53,677 nt of DNA from Anaerolinea sp. (GCA_029975055.1 JARKPU010000079.1:1-53677); one strand, 5' to 3'; shown: positions 7,407 to 15,952, counted from the stretch's first letter. Made by a program: numbers and translations. The notes: generated by a model not told the origin, from the letters alone.

Positions 7407-9446
7407 ATGAGACGTGCAGGGTGGTTAACGCCGGCCCTGGCGGCAACGCTCCTCGTGGCAGGCTGCGGTTTGCTCGCCACCCCCGAACCCACCCCGACCC
7501 CGCCGCCCACCCAAACGCTTACGCCCTCGCCCACCATCACCCCCACGCGCACGCCCACCCCGACCTCCACGCCCACCCCCACGCCGACCTCCACCCCCAC
7601 GCCGGTGTTGATCGGCACGCCTTACAGCGCCGACCCGCAGGGCATTGTGGAATTGAGCCTGCCGCGCGTGGTGGAACTGGCGCGCTGGGGGCGCGGGACG
7701 AGCAGCGACCTGGCCTGGTCGCCGGATGGAAAGCGCCTGGCGGTGGCCACGCGCCTGGGCGTGTTCCTCTACGATGCCGCGACGCTGGAGCAGGCGGCTC
7801 ACCTGCCCGCCTGGGATGCGCGCCGTGCGGCCTTCTCGCCGGACGGCCGCACCATCGCCTCGGCGGGCGAGTCGCTGGACGTGTGGGATGCCCAGAGCTT
7901 CGAGCGGTTGGTTTCATTCAACTCGCTGGCCGGGCTGGATGCGCTGGACCTGCGCTATTCGGCCGACGGCCAGTCGCTTGGGCTGGTAGGGCGCAGCCAG
8001 GCTGCAGCCGATAAGGTGCTCTTTGAGCGCTGGGATCTGGCATCCGGCAGCCTGGCCTTCAGCCTGTCAATCGGCGGGCCGGGCTCGCGCATCAGCACGG
8101 CGGTGCTTTCGCCGGATCTCTCGCTCCTGGCGGCCCACGGGCGCGGGCAGGTGCAGGTTTACCGCACGGCCGAAGGGGCCAGCCTGACGACGCTGGCGCT
8201 GGTCGTATCGGCCCCGGGGCCGCTGGCCTTCTCGCCCGATGGCTCGCGCCTGGCGGTGGGCTACCCCGACCAGACTCGCGATTATGAGAACAAGAACCTC
8301 GTGCAGGTCTTCAACGTGCCAGACGGCAGCCTGGCTTACACGCTGACGGCCCCCGGCGGGCTGGAAGGCGCGCTGGAAGCGCTCATCAGCCTGAGCTTCT
8401 CGCCAGACGGGCGGGCCATTGCGGCAGGGTTTGCCAACCAGGCGGTGCGCGTTTGGGCCGATGCGGGCGGCCCCCCTCGGCGCACGTTGAACGGCGCGGG
8501 CTTTGCCGAGCAGGTGGCCTTCTCGCCGGATTCGACGCGGTTGGCCAGCAGCGCCATGGATGTGTGGGAGGTGGACAGCGGCAACGTGCTGGCTTCGGCC
8601 AACCAGCATTTCGAGGCTTTCCAGGATATCGCTCTCTCGCCGGATGGGGCCCTGGCGGCCCTGGCCGGTTACAGCCACATCGAGCTGCGCTACCTCTCCG
8701 ATGGCAGCCTGCAGCGCGAAATTGCGGGCCTGCCCGGGCCGGTGCGGTCGCTTTCCTTCTACCCCGGCGGGCAGACGCTGGCTGCGGCCTGCGGCGACGG
8801 CCTGGTGCGGCTCTACCGCGTGCGCGACGGGGCTTTCCTTTCTACCCTCGGAGAACTCGGGCCGCCGCTCTGGGCGGTGGCCTTCTCGCCAGACCGCAAG
8901 TGGCTGGCCTGGGGCGGGGAGGGGCAGCGCATCTTCTTCTACGACCTGGAAAAGGATGTGCTGGCCGATAAGTTCACCGAGCCGTTCGTCACCACCGGCC
9001 TGGCCTTCTCGGCCGATAGCACCCTGCTGGCCTCGCTGACCTCCAACGGGGTGAACATCCGCGGGCTGGATGGCGTGCTGGTGCGTTCGGCGGGCGGGAC
9101 CGGCCTGGACGACATGGCCTTCTGGCTGGACGGCAGCCAGATCGCCCTGGCGGGCAACGGCATCGCGCGGGTGATCGAGACGGCCTCGGGGCGCGATGTG
9201 GCCGCGCTGGATTTTCGGCCTGATGATTCGCCGACCGCGGTGAGCTTCTCGCCGGATGGGGCATTCCTGGCGGTGGGCTGGGCGAGCGGGAAAATCGAGC
9301 TGTATTGGGCCGGGACGAAAGACCGCCTGCTCACCCTGGAAGGCCACCGCGGCGCGGTGCGGCAGCTTGTCTTCGGCGCCGGCAGCCGGGTGATGCTTTC
9401 CAGCGGCGAGGACGGCACCGTTCGGATCTGGGGGGTGCAGCCGTAA
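7407..9446 (+). CDS. WD40-repeat lipoprotein
   Basis: A 679-residue exported beta-propeller protein. I start it at the ATG at 7407, which gives a clean lipoprotein signal (basic MRR, hydrophobic core, lipobox LVAGC, Cys near residue 20). An upstream ATG at 7329 would translate the inverted repeat and bury the signal. A TPTPT linker follows at about residues 26-66, then at least a dozen blades with FSPDG and SPDG turns, ending in a SGEDGTVRIW blade. Such proteins are protein-binding scaffolds on the outer face of the membrane. The partner is unknown. The gene is followed 20 bases later by the GH1 glycosidase. Confidence 0.8.
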   Translation: MRRAGWLTPALAATLLVAGCGLLATPEPTPTPPPTQTLTPSPTITPTRTPTPTSTPTPTPTSTPTPVLIGTPYSADPQGIVELSLPRVVELARWGRGTSSDLAWSPDGKRLAVATRLGVFLYDAATLEQAAHLPAWDARRAAFSPDGRTIASAGESLDVWDAQSFERLVSFNSLAGLDALDLRYSADGQSLGLVGRSQAAADKVLFERWDLASGSLAFSLSIGGPGSRISTAVLSPDLSLLAAHGRGQVQVYRTAEGASLTTLALVVSAPGPLAFSPDGSRLAVGYPDQTRDYENKNLVQVFNVPDGSLAYTLTAPGGLEGALEALISLSFSPDGRAIAAGFANQAVRVWADAGGPPRRTLNGAGFAEQVAFSPDSTRLASSAMDVWEVDSGNVLASANQHFEAFQDIALSPDGALAALAGYSHIELRYLSDGSLQREIAGLPGPVRSLSFYPGGQTLAAACGDGLVRLYRVRDGAFLSTLGELGPPLWAVAFSPDRKWLAWGGEGQRIFFYDLEKDVLADKFTEPFVTTGLAFSADSTLLASLTSNGVNIRGLDGVLVRSAGGTGLDDMAFWLDGSQIALAGNGIARVIETASGRDVAALDFRPDDSPTAVSFSPDGAFLAVGWASGKIELYWAGTKDRLLTLEGHRGAVRQLVFGAGSRVMLSSGEDGTVRIWGVQP

Positions 9447-9466
9447 TCATTGAACCTGGAGGAGCC

Positions 9467-10795
9467 ATGCCGCAAGCAACCTTTCATTTCCCGCCTGGGT
9501 TCCTGTGGGGAACGGCGACTTCCTCGCACCAGGTGGAGGGCAACAACAAGAACAACGATTGGTGGGCCTGGGAAGAGCAGCCCGGGCGGGTGATCAACGG
9601 GCAGCGCTCGGGCCTGGCCTGCGATTGGTGGGGCGGGCGCTGGCGCGAGGATTTCGACCGCGCCAAAGAGACCGGCCAGAATGCCCACCGGCTTTCGATC
9701 GAGTGGAGCCGCATCCAGCCGGCGCCCGATCGCTGGGATGAAGATGCACTCGACCGTTACCGGGCCATGCTGCGCGGGCTGCATGAGCGCGGCATCACGC
9801 CAATGGTCACCTTTCACCACTTCTGCAACCCGCTGTGGCTGGCCGAGCGCGGCGGCTGGGAGAACGAGGAAACCCCGGCGCTCTTTGCCCGCTACGTGCG
9901 CAAGGCCGCCGAGGCGCTGCAGGAATATTGCACGCTGTGGATCACGATCAATGAGCCGAACGTGTTCGCCTTCGAGGGCTACCTGGAAGGGCTTTTCCCG
10001 CCGGGGAAGAAGGACCTCAAGGCAGCGTTCCTGGTCTTCGCCAACATGGTGCGCGGGCATGCGCTGGCCTACCGCGAGATTCATCAGCTTCAGCGCGAGG
10101 CGCGGGTGGGGCTGGCGCTGAATATCCGCCCGCTGCACCCGGCCGGGCCGCTCACTTTTTTGGATGCCATCCCGGCGCGCATTGGGGCGCGGACCTTCAA
10201 CGAGGCTTTCCCTAACGCGCTGGTAGATGGCAAGCTGCGCCTGCCCACGCGCACGGTGCGCATCCCCGAGGCGGTCGGGACGCAGGACTTCCTGGGGGTG
10301 AATTATTACACGCTGGATATGGTGCGCCTCAACCTGCTGCGCCCGTCCGAGATGTTCGCCGAGCGCTTCTACCCGCCCGGGGCCGAACTGAGCGACACGG
10401 GGTTCATCGCTAACGTGCCGGAAGGGATGTTCGAGGTGCTCAAGTGGGCAAAGGGGTTCCGCATCCCGATCATTGTCACCGAGAACGGCGTGGAAGACGC
10501 CGATGATCACCTGCGCCCGCGCTACCTGATCGAGCACATTCACCAGGTGTGGCGCGCGGTGAACTTCAACTGGCCCATCAAGGGCTACTTCCACTGGACG
10601 CTGGTGGATAACTTCGAGTGGGAGCGCGGCTGGACTCAGCGCTTTGGGCTGTGGGGGTTAGATGTGGATACGCAGCAGCGTATCCGCCGCCCGAGCGTGG
10701 ACGCATACGCGGCGATCTGCAAGCAGAACGCGGTTTCGTATGAGACGGTGGAGAAGTTCGCCCCGCAGGCCGTGCCGCGCATGTTCCCCGGGTGA
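9467..10795 (+). CDS. glycoside hydrolase family 1 (beta-glucosidase type)
   Basis: A 442-residue GH1 enzyme that hydrolyses beta-linked glycosides. Signatures are the N-terminal FPPGFLWGTATSSHQVEG, the acid/base in TINEPN (Glu163) and the nucleophile in VTENG (Glu339). The NWPIKGYFHWTLVDNFEW stretch near the C-terminus is typical of the family. GGAGGA precedes the ATG at 9467. The frame stays open upstream into the WD40 gene, but that extension has no family similarity. There is no signal peptide, so it acts in the cytosol on imported glycosides. Exact sugar specificity cannot be read. Confidence 0.9.
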   Translation: MPQATFHFPPGFLWGTATSSHQVEGNNKNNDWWAWEEQPGRVINGQRSGLACDWWGGRWREDFDRAKETGQNAHRLSIEWSRIQPAPDRWDEDALDRYRAMLRGLHERGITPMVTFHHFCNPLWLAERGGWENEETPALFARYVRKAAEALQEYCTLWITINEPNVFAFEGYLEGLFPPGKKDLKAAFLVFANMVRGHALAYREIHQLQREARVGLALNIRPLHPAGPLTFLDAIPARIGARTFNEAFPNALVDGKLRLPTRTVRIPEAVGTQDFLGVNYYTLDMVRLNLLRPSEMFAERFYPPGAELSDTGFIANVPEGMFEVLKWAKGFRIPIIVTENGVEDADDHLRPRYLIEHIHQVWRAVNFNWPIKGYFHWTLVDNFEWERGWTQRFGLWGLDVDTQQRIRRPSVDAYAAICKQNAVSYETVEKFAPQAVPRMFPG

Positions 10796-10800
10796 GGGGA

Positions 10801-10961
10801 TGAACCGCGAAAGGACGTGAAGGAAGCAGAATCCGCAGGCGCGGGGCATGTCCCCGCGTTCATGAGATAACCGCGAATCCCCGGGCGCACCCGAAGGGGT
10901 GAGGGACACGAAGGGAAAGCACCCTCTCTTTTTCGCGTTCCTTAGCGTCCTTTCGCGGTCA
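10801..10961. repeat. intergenic repeat with GACGCTAAAGGACGCG units
   Basis: The gap between the GH1 gene and elp3 is bounded by an imperfect inverted repeat. Its left arm (about 10803-10824) reads AACCGCGAAAGGACGTGAAGG, and its right arm (about 10939-10960) is the reverse complement with few changes. A GC-rich hairpin lies between them. The same words recur as tandem units at 53472-53677. The elp3 stop codon lies in the right arm. Confidence 0.65.
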
Positions 10962-12548
10962 AATCTCCTTAACCATGTAATTCTGCCCTAAGGCAAACCC
11001 TCTGGATTGGTAATACAGGCGCGTGCCGATGGCGGCGATGACCGCCAGGCGGCGGTAACCGCGCGCGCGGGCAATCGCGGCGGCGCGCTCGAGCAGGCGC
11101 GTGCCCAGGCCGATGTGCTGGGCGGCCCCGCTCTGCTCGCTGCCCACCGGCAGCGACTGCCCGTAAACGTGCACCTCGCGCACCAGGGCCGCGCCGGAAA
11201 GATCCGGCAGAGCAGAAGAGACATCCGGCGCGCCGGGGCCGGGCAGCGAAAGGCGCAGATAAGCGGCGATGCGGTCTTCGGGGGTGACGAATTGCAGGAA
11301 ATGCTCTTCGGCATGGGATGCGGGGTAAGCCACGTCCGAAAGCTCCAGTTCACCCGGCCTGACCGGCTCGCCGCGCACCTCGCGGCAGCGGATGCAGCGG
11401 CAGCGCTGGCCGCGGCGCTCAAGCTCGGCCAGCACATCACCGCGCAGGCTGGTGCGCCGGTTGCCTTCGACGACGTTGGTGGAGGGAATGTCGCGGATCA
11501 CGCGGTTGACTCGGCAGTAAAGCGGGATGCCCGGCTTGATATCCGCGATCAGGGCGATCAACTCTTCGGTGGTGTAGGGGTGATACTCGCCGCGCTGCCA
11601 GTACGCGTACAGGTCGGCGTTCGATAGCAGCTGGCAGGGGTAGATTTTAATCTCATCCGGGGCGTAACCTCCGGCCCACAGGCGGGCGAAGTCCTCGCGG
11701 TCCGATTCGAGCGTCGCGCCGAGCAGGTTGGGCATCCAGTGCAGGACGATCTTGAACCCCGCGGCGCGCAGCAGCGCGCAGGCGGCGAGAGTCTGAGCGG
11801 CGGTATGCCCGCGCTGGTTGAGCGCCAGGATGCGGTCATCGAGCGATTGCGCCCCCATCTGCACCTTGGTGACGCCCAGGCCGCGCAGCCAGGCCAGCTC
11901 GGCGGGGGTGATCTCATCCGGCCGGGTTTCGATCACCAGCCCCACGTTGCGATGCGGCGCAGATGTGTTGAGCGCCTGGGCTTCGGCGAGGCCGGCCGAG
12001 GGCACCTCGTTGAGCGCGTCGAAGCAGCGCTGGACGAACCAGGCTTGGTAATCGCGCCGGTAGGAGGTGAACGTGCCGCCCAGGATGAGCAGCTCGATTT
12101 TATCGGTGGGGTGCCCGGTGGCCTGCAGCGCTTCGAGGCGCGAAGCCACCTGCAGGTAGGGGTCGAAGTTGTTCTGCAGCCCGCGCATCGCGCCGGGCTC
12201 GTCGGGCAGGTAGCTCTTGGGCATGCGCGCATCGGTGGGGCAGAAGATGCACTTGCCCGGGCAGGGGTAGGGCTTTGTCAGCACGGTGACGGTGGTGACC
12301 CCCGAGAGGGTGCGCACGGGCTTCATGCGGATGCGCGCCAGGAAGCCCGCATCGGCAGGCCATTCGCCGCTTTCCACCAGGGCCTGGTAGGTCTGGACGA
12401 GGATAGATTTGGTCAGGTAACCGCCGGCGGGCAAGGGGTGGCGGCGCAGAGCGCGCAGCACGTCGGACCCGGCGCGCACCTCCTCGAGCACCTGGCGGGC
12501 AATTGCCTGCCGCTCGGGGGTGGGAGAGTGGGTTTCCTGCCAGTCCAT
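10959..12548 (-). CDS. elp3: Elp3-type tRNA U34 carboxymethyl synthase (radical SAM + GNAT)
   Basis: A 529-residue Elp3 homologue, which in other bacteria and eukaryotes makes cm5U at tRNA wobble uridines from acetyl-CoA. An N-terminal tRNA-binding part precedes the radical SAM Fe-S motif CPGKCIFC (Cys96, Cys100, Cys103). The fold continues with LLILGGTFTSY and VIETRPDE. A C-terminal GNAT acetyl-CoA domain (about residues 440-529) contains HIGLGTRLLERAA and YYQSRGF. I start it at the ATG at 12548 (MDWQETH): an extended -10 lies seven bases upstream, and the open frame further upstream runs into an inverted repeat. Dehalococcoides, also Chloroflexota, has a characterised Elp3. Confidence 0.9.
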   Translation of the reverse strand: MDWQETHSPTPERQAIARQVLEEVRAGSDVLRALRRHPLPAGGYLTKSILVQTYQALVESGEWPADAGFLARIRMKPVRTLSGVTTVTVLTKPYPCPGKCIFCPTDARMPKSYLPDEPGAMRGLQNNFDPYLQVASRLEALQATGHPTDKIELLILGGTFTSYRRDYQAWFVQRCFDALNEVPSAGLAEAQALNTSAPHRNVGLVIETRPDEITPAELAWLRGLGVTKVQMGAQSLDDRILALNQRGHTAAQTLAACALLRAAGFKIVLHWMPNLLGATLESDREDFARLWAGGYAPDEIKIYPCQLLSNADLYAYWQRGEYHPYTTEELIALIADIKPGIPLYCRVNRVIRDIPSTNVVEGNRRTSLRGDVLAELERRGQRCRCIRCREVRGEPVRPGELELSDVAYPASHAEEHFLQFVTPEDRIAAYLRLSLPGPGAPDVSSALPDLSGAALVREVHVYGQSLPVGSEQSGAAQHIGLGTRLLERAAAIARARGYRRLAVIAAIGTRLYYQSRGFALGQNYMVKEI

Positions 12549-12555
12549 GCGCGGA

Positions 12556-12564
12556 ATCATACCA
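12556..12564 (-). promoter_or_regulatory. extended -10 promoter for a leaderless elp3 transcript
   Basis: On the minus strand TGG-TATGAT (TATGAT at 12561-12556) ends seven bases before the ATG at 12548. That is an extended -10 with the expected start point at or next to the start codon. No Shine-Dalgarno sequence is present. Confidence 0.5.
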
Positions 12565-12641
12565 GAAAAAGCGGCAATCTGCTTTCCAGCAAGGCCCAGT
12601 GCCCGCTGACCCGGCTGGCGTGCTACGAGAAAGTGTTTCGA

Positions 12642-12685
12642 TTTTTCTATAAATTGTGGGGCTTGCCCCACAATTTACAGAAAAA
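12642..12685 (+). repeat. inverted repeat element, copy 2 (AAATTGTGGGG family)
   Basis: Twenty-base arms (12642-12661 and 12666-12685) pair with one mismatch around the loop CTTG. The arms match those at 7349-7388 almost base for base, including the flanking TTT and AAA. It sits between divergent genes, 40 bases before a membrane-protein gene. Confidence 0.75.
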
Positions 12686-12725
12686 GAACCACACGATCGT
12701 GCTACGATAGGATGGGAGGGAAACC

Positions 12726-13163
12726 ATGGAGAAGCTGGACAGGCTCGATCAATTGTTCGTCGGGTGGGCGTTTCTGTTTCAGGTGGGATTAATCATTCAC
12801 TTTGCCATCCGCAAGCCCCTTTTTGAAGCTTACACGCTCAAGTATGGCTGGATCGTCTATGCCCTGTGTATCCCCGCGGCGGTGATCAGCGTGATTCTCC
12901 TGCGCGGCGGAAAGAACTGGGGCTTCTGGCTGGGAGGATTTATCTGCGTCCTTTACGCGGGCTTTGGTTATTGGGTAGACTACGTGGCCCGCTACCAGTT
13001 CCGCAATCCGCTGCGTTTGCAGGTTTTGATCCCTTATGTGTTCCTCTATTTGGCGACGGTGATGTTCTATTGGTTCCCGCTGGCGCGGCTCGACCGGCGG
13101 CTGTGGTTTGCGTACCTGGTCCTGTTTGTCATCGCCACGGTCTTGAACATCACCTCGCATTGA
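12726..13163 (+). CDS. four-helix integral membrane protein, function unknown
   Basis: A 145-residue hydrophobic protein with four predicted membrane helices, at about residues 13-30, 41-59, 65-83 and 96-113, plus a hydrophobic C-terminal stretch at about 122-142. Charged loops contain KLDRLDQ and RLDRR. A GGGAGGG ribosome site precedes the ATG. I do not recognise the family and see no catalytic motif. It is divergent from elp3, and the inverted repeat lies between them. Confidence 0.7.
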   Translation: MEKLDRLDQLFVGWAFLFQVGLIIHFAIRKPLFEAYTLKYGWIVYALCIPAAVISVILLRGGKNWGFWLGGFICVLYAGFGYWVDYVARYQFRNPLRLQVLIPYVFLYLATVMFYWFPLARLDRRLWFAYLVLFVIATVLNITSH

Positions 13164-13239
13164 GAGCAAACACGCCTTCTCACCCCCGTAGGCGGGCGAA
13201 GCGCGCCTTTGCGGGAGGTGTTTAGGCGGTGAAGGCAGG

Positions 13240-14367
13240 TCACCAGTTGGTGAAGGAGCCGTCAGGTCGGCGGTAGGTGGGGATGGGCGCGCGGTGTTCG
13301 GTCACCTCGGCGAGCAGCCCGGCCCCGGCGGGGTCGAATTCCACGCCCAGGCCGGGGCGGGCCTCGGGCCACAGCCTGCCATCGCGGAAGTTGCAGCCCC
13401 GGGTGAGGTGGGGCGGCAGGTGCGGGCGTTCACCGGCGATCTCCATCACGGCCGGCAGCGAGAAGGCCGAGAGCACATGCACCAGCGCGGCGAGCGCCAC
13501 CGGGCCGGTGAAGTGCGGCACCATGCCGATGTAGTGCGTCTCGCACAGCGCGGCGATGCGCAAAAATTCGGTGATGCCGCCGGTGTTGGGCAGGGTGACG
13601 CGCGCATAGTCGATGGTGCGCGCCTCGATCAGTTCGTTGATGTCCCAGCGGTCGCCAAACTGCTCGCCGACAGCGATGGGCACCTTCACCAGCGGCCGCA
13701 GCGAGGCGAGGGCCGCGGGGTTTTCCGAGCGCAGCGGGTCTTCCACGAAGAGCGGGTTATACGGCTCGATCAGGCTGCACAGGCGCACCGCGTCGGGCAG
13801 GTCGAGGCGGGTGTGGAAGTCAATTGCCCAGTCGCCCTGCTCGCCGATGGCCGCGCGGATTTCACGGCAGATCTCAGCGGCCCTTTCCACCTCGCGGCGG
13901 GCGTCGAAGACGTTCCCCGGCATGTCGCCGACGGCGGTGCGGTAGGCACGGAAGCCTGCTTCGATGCAGGCGCGGGCCGTCTCGCCGTGCGAACCTTTCC
14001 AGGGGAAGCCGGTGGAGTAGCATTCCAGGTAATCGCGCGAGCGTCCGCCGAGTAGTTCATAGAGCGGGGCGTTATATTGCTTGCCTTTGATGTCCCACAG
14101 GGCCAGGTCCAGCGCACCCAGGGCGTGCAGCTTTTCGCGCCCGGCGGGGTAGAAGTAGCCGCGGTACATCACCTGCCAGAGGTGCTGGATGCGCGCCGGG
14201 TCCTGGCCGATGAGCATGGCGGCGCACTGCGTGAGCGGTTCTACCGAGCCGCCCTCGCCGATGCCGGTGATGCCCGAGTCGGTCTCCACGGTGACGAGCA
14301 GGTCGGATTGGTTGAAGGTGGGGTTGGGGCGCTGCGGCCGGTAGATGCAGATGCGGGTGATTTTCAT
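13240..14367 (-). CDS. enolase-superfamily sugar acid dehydratase (galactonate dehydratase type)
   Basis: A 375-residue mandelate racemase/muconate lactonizing enzyme family member. Metal and catalytic positions are visible as DFH (Asp183, His185), FVEDP (Glu209), VGEQF (Glu235) and MVPHFTGP (His285). The DFH/His pattern matches the acid-sugar dehydratases (D-galactonate, D-mannonate and relatives), which remove water to give 2-keto-3-deoxy acids. It could supply sugar-acid catabolism, but no kinase or aldolase is adjacent. Exact substrate is uncertain: close relatives differ by a few residues only. It converges with the four-helix membrane protein gene. Confidence 0.8.
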   Translation of the reverse strand: MKITRICIYRPQRPNPTFNQSDLLVTVETDSGITGIGEGGSVEPLTQCAAMLIGQDPARIQHLWQVMYRGYFYPAGREKLHALGALDLALWDIKGKQYNAPLYELLGGRSRDYLECYSTGFPWKGSHGETARACIEAGFRAYRTAVGDMPGNVFDARREVERAAEICREIRAAIGEQGDWAIDFHTRLDLPDAVRLCSLIEPYNPLFVEDPLRSENPAALASLRPLVKVPIAVGEQFGDRWDINELIEARTIDYARVTLPNTGGITEFLRIAALCETHYIGMVPHFTGPVALAALVHVLSAFSLPAVMEIAGERPHLPPHLTRGCNFRDGRLWPEARPGLGVEFDPAGAGLLAEVTEHRAPIPTYRRPDGSFTNW

Positions 14368-14458
14368 GTGAGCTGCCTTTGGGTATATTTTAGCTCAGCA
14401 AGGCCGCTTGACCCCGTGAAAACCGGCCCGCATCTGCCGCGCGCCCGGGCAGGAAACA

Positions 14459-14467
14459 TGGTTTAAT
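14459..14467 (+). promoter_or_regulatory. extended -10 promoter, leaderless methyltransferase
   Basis: TGG-TTTAAT ends seven bases before the ATG at 14475, the same arrangement as at elp3. The purine run AAGGGG touches the ATG and is too close to act as a normal ribosome site. Confidence 0.4.
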
Positions 14468-14474
14468 CAAGGGG

Positions 14475-15233
14475 ATGGATGAAAAAACCGCGGCTCGGCT
14501 TTTAGAGATCAACCGGGTGTTTTACAGCCGGTTCGGTGCGGCGTTTGCCGCCACCCGGCGGCGCGTGCAGCCCGGCGTGCGGCGCGTGCTCGATTCGCTG
14601 CCCGATGAGGGCGCCTGGCTCGACCTGGGCTGCGGCAGCGGCGCGCTGGCCGCCGAATGGCTGGCCCGCGGGCGCAAAAGCACGTACACCGGGTTGGATT
14701 TCTCCGCCGAGCTGCTGGCCGAGGCCGCCAGGTCGGCGCCGGGGGTTGCCTTTTTGCAGGCCGACCTTGCCGACCCGGGCTGGGCGCAGCCTTTTCAAGC
14801 GGGAGCTTACCGCGGGGCGCTGGCCTTTGCCGTGCTGCATCACATCCCATCCCATGCGCTCAGGGTGCGCATCCTCCGGCAGGTGGGGGCGCTGCTCGGC
14901 GAAAACGGGTGGTTTGTCCATTCGGAATGGCAATTCCAGAACGCGCCGAAGCTGGTGGGGCGCATCCAGCCGTGGAGCGCCGCCGGGGTGGATGAGGCCG
15001 ATGTGGAGGCAGGCGACACGCTGCTCGATTGGCGCTTTGCCATGCCCGGTCAGGCTGAGCAAACCGGGCTGCGCTATGTGCATCTCTTCACCCTCGCTGA
15101 ACTGGCTGCCCTGGCAGCAGAGGCCGGGTTCAGCGTGGCGGGCACGTTCGAATCCGATGGCCACGGCGGCCGCCTGAGCCTTTACCAGGTGTGGGAAAAG
15201 GAAGGCCCCGCCACGAAGGCGCGCAGAGGATAA
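14475..15233 (+). CDS. class I SAM-dependent methyltransferase
   Basis: A 252-residue Rossmann-fold methyltransferase. Motif I is LDLGCGSGALAAEW near residue 46, motif II is the acidic end of YTGLDFSAELL near 75, and FLQADLADP near 95 matches the next strand. The sequence LAFAVLHHIPSHALRVRILRQVGALL is the usual post-core segment of the family. The overall shape recalls the TRM9/ALKBH8 type tRNA uridine methyltransferases, which act on the product of Elp3, but the similarity is general and the two genes are about 2 kb apart. Substrate therefore remains open. Confidence 0.78.
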   Translation: MDEKTAARLLEINRVFYSRFGAAFAATRRRVQPGVRRVLDSLPDEGAWLDLGCGSGALAAEWLARGRKSTYTGLDFSAELLAEAARSAPGVAFLQADLADPGWAQPFQAGAYRGALAFAVLHHIPSHALRVRILRQVGALLGENGWFVHSEWQFQNAPKLVGRIQPWSAAGVDEADVEAGDTLLDWRFAMPGQAEQTGLRYVHLFTLAELAALAAEAGFSVAGTFESDGHGGRLSLYQVWEKEGPATKARRG

Positions 15234-15300
15234 AGGCGCGCGAGTGAGTTCCGGGCGGCTTTGCGCCTTCTGCGTTTTCCATCTCCAAACTTGTTTATTC

Positions 15301-15720
15301 TTATTTTCGGATGATCCCCGCGGCTTTGGCCAGCAGCTCGGCGCGCGTCTGCGCCCCGAAGAGCGTCTTCAGCCCGGCGATGTAGGTGTACACCGTGCGG
15401 GGGCTGATTCGCAGGCGCAGGCACAACTGGCGGGTGGTCAACCCGTCGGCGAGGCCGCGCAGCACCTCCAGCTGGCGGCGGCTCAGGTCGGCGCGGGTGG
15501 GGCGGGCGGCCGGTGCAGAGGGCGGCGGGGGCTGCCGCAGGGTGATGGTGATCACCCCGTCCTGCAAGGCGGCGTTGAGTTCGCCTGAGAAGACTTTGTC
15601 GAACGGGGCGGGGAGCCGCCAGGCTCCGGCCTGGATTTCGGCCAGGATGAGTTCCTCGGGCTGGTCGAGTTCCAGCCAGAGCAGGGTGTTGGGGTTGGGG
15701 ACGAACAAGAGGCGGGTCAT
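15301..15720 (-). CDS. LuxR-type HTH regulator
   Basis: A 139-residue DNA-binding protein. The C-terminal LuxR/NarL helix-turn-helix spans about residues 78-139, with LSRRQLEVLRGLADGLTTRQ followed by ISPRTVYTYIAGLKTLFGAQTR. The N-terminal 70 residues are not a receiver domain: there is no phosphorylatable Asp pattern, and I do not recognise a ligand domain. It lies just upstream of the hybrid kinase on the opposite strand and could be linked to it, which is an inference. A perfect inverted repeat directly before its start may be its own operator. Confidence 0.8.
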   Translation of the reverse strand: MTRLLFVPNPNTLLWLELDQPEELILAEIQAGAWRLPAPFDKVFSGELNAALQDGVITITLRQPPPPSAPAARPTRADLSRRQLEVLRGLADGLTTRQLCLRLRISPRTVYTYIAGLKTLFGAQTRAELLAKAAGIIRK

Positions 15721-15740
15721 ATTAGAAATTATGTTCTAAT
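15721..15740 (-). promoter_or_regulatory. AT-rich palindrome at the LuxR-type gene start
   Basis: ATTAGAA and TTCTAAT face each other across six bases, directly before the start codon of the minus-strand regulator. Its position and symmetry suit an autoregulatory operator, which is an inference. Confidence 0.4.
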
Positions 15741-15805
15741 ATTATTATCGCCCATCCGCGCCGCCTGTCAAGAGGCGAGGCGAAGGCGGGTTTTGGTCTT
15801 TGGGG

Positions 15806-15888
15806 GCAGTTGGAAACTGCACCTGGCGGAATCACAAAGCCGACCTCCGTCGGCTGAAGAGCCTGCGTGGCGGCGATTTTAATCGCCG
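15806..15888. repeat. array of three short palindromes at 33-base spacing
   Basis: Three different short hairpins follow each other: 15806-15820 (GCAGTT/AACTGC), 15839-15854 (GCCGAC/GTCGGC) and 15871-15888 (CGGCGATT/AATCGCCG). Their centres are about 33 bases apart. The spacers share CCTGGCG-like words. The rest of the 320-base gap before the kinase holds only a -10 box at 15947. Confidence 0.65.
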
Positions 15889-15946
15889 GGCCTGGCGCAC
15901 GCCTCCACCTTACAAAAGCAATAACTACAAAGCAAGGGTCTTTCCA

Positions 15947-15952
15947 TATAAT
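15947..15952 (+). promoter_or_regulatory. -10 element upstream of hybrid histidine kinase
   Basis: A perfect TATAAT, with the weak -35 candidate ACTACA at 15924-15929 (17-base spacer). The predicted leader is about 85 bases and ends in AAGAAAGG before the kinase start. Confidence 0.4.

Noticed and set aside
9305..9466. N-terminal extension of the GH1 enzyme
   Set aside because: The open frame overlaps the WD40 gene and has no family similarity; a strong ribosome site lies before the ATG at 9467.
15806..15888. CRISPR array
   Set aside because: The repeated units are palindromes of different sequence, and there are no constant repeats, unique spacers or cas genes.
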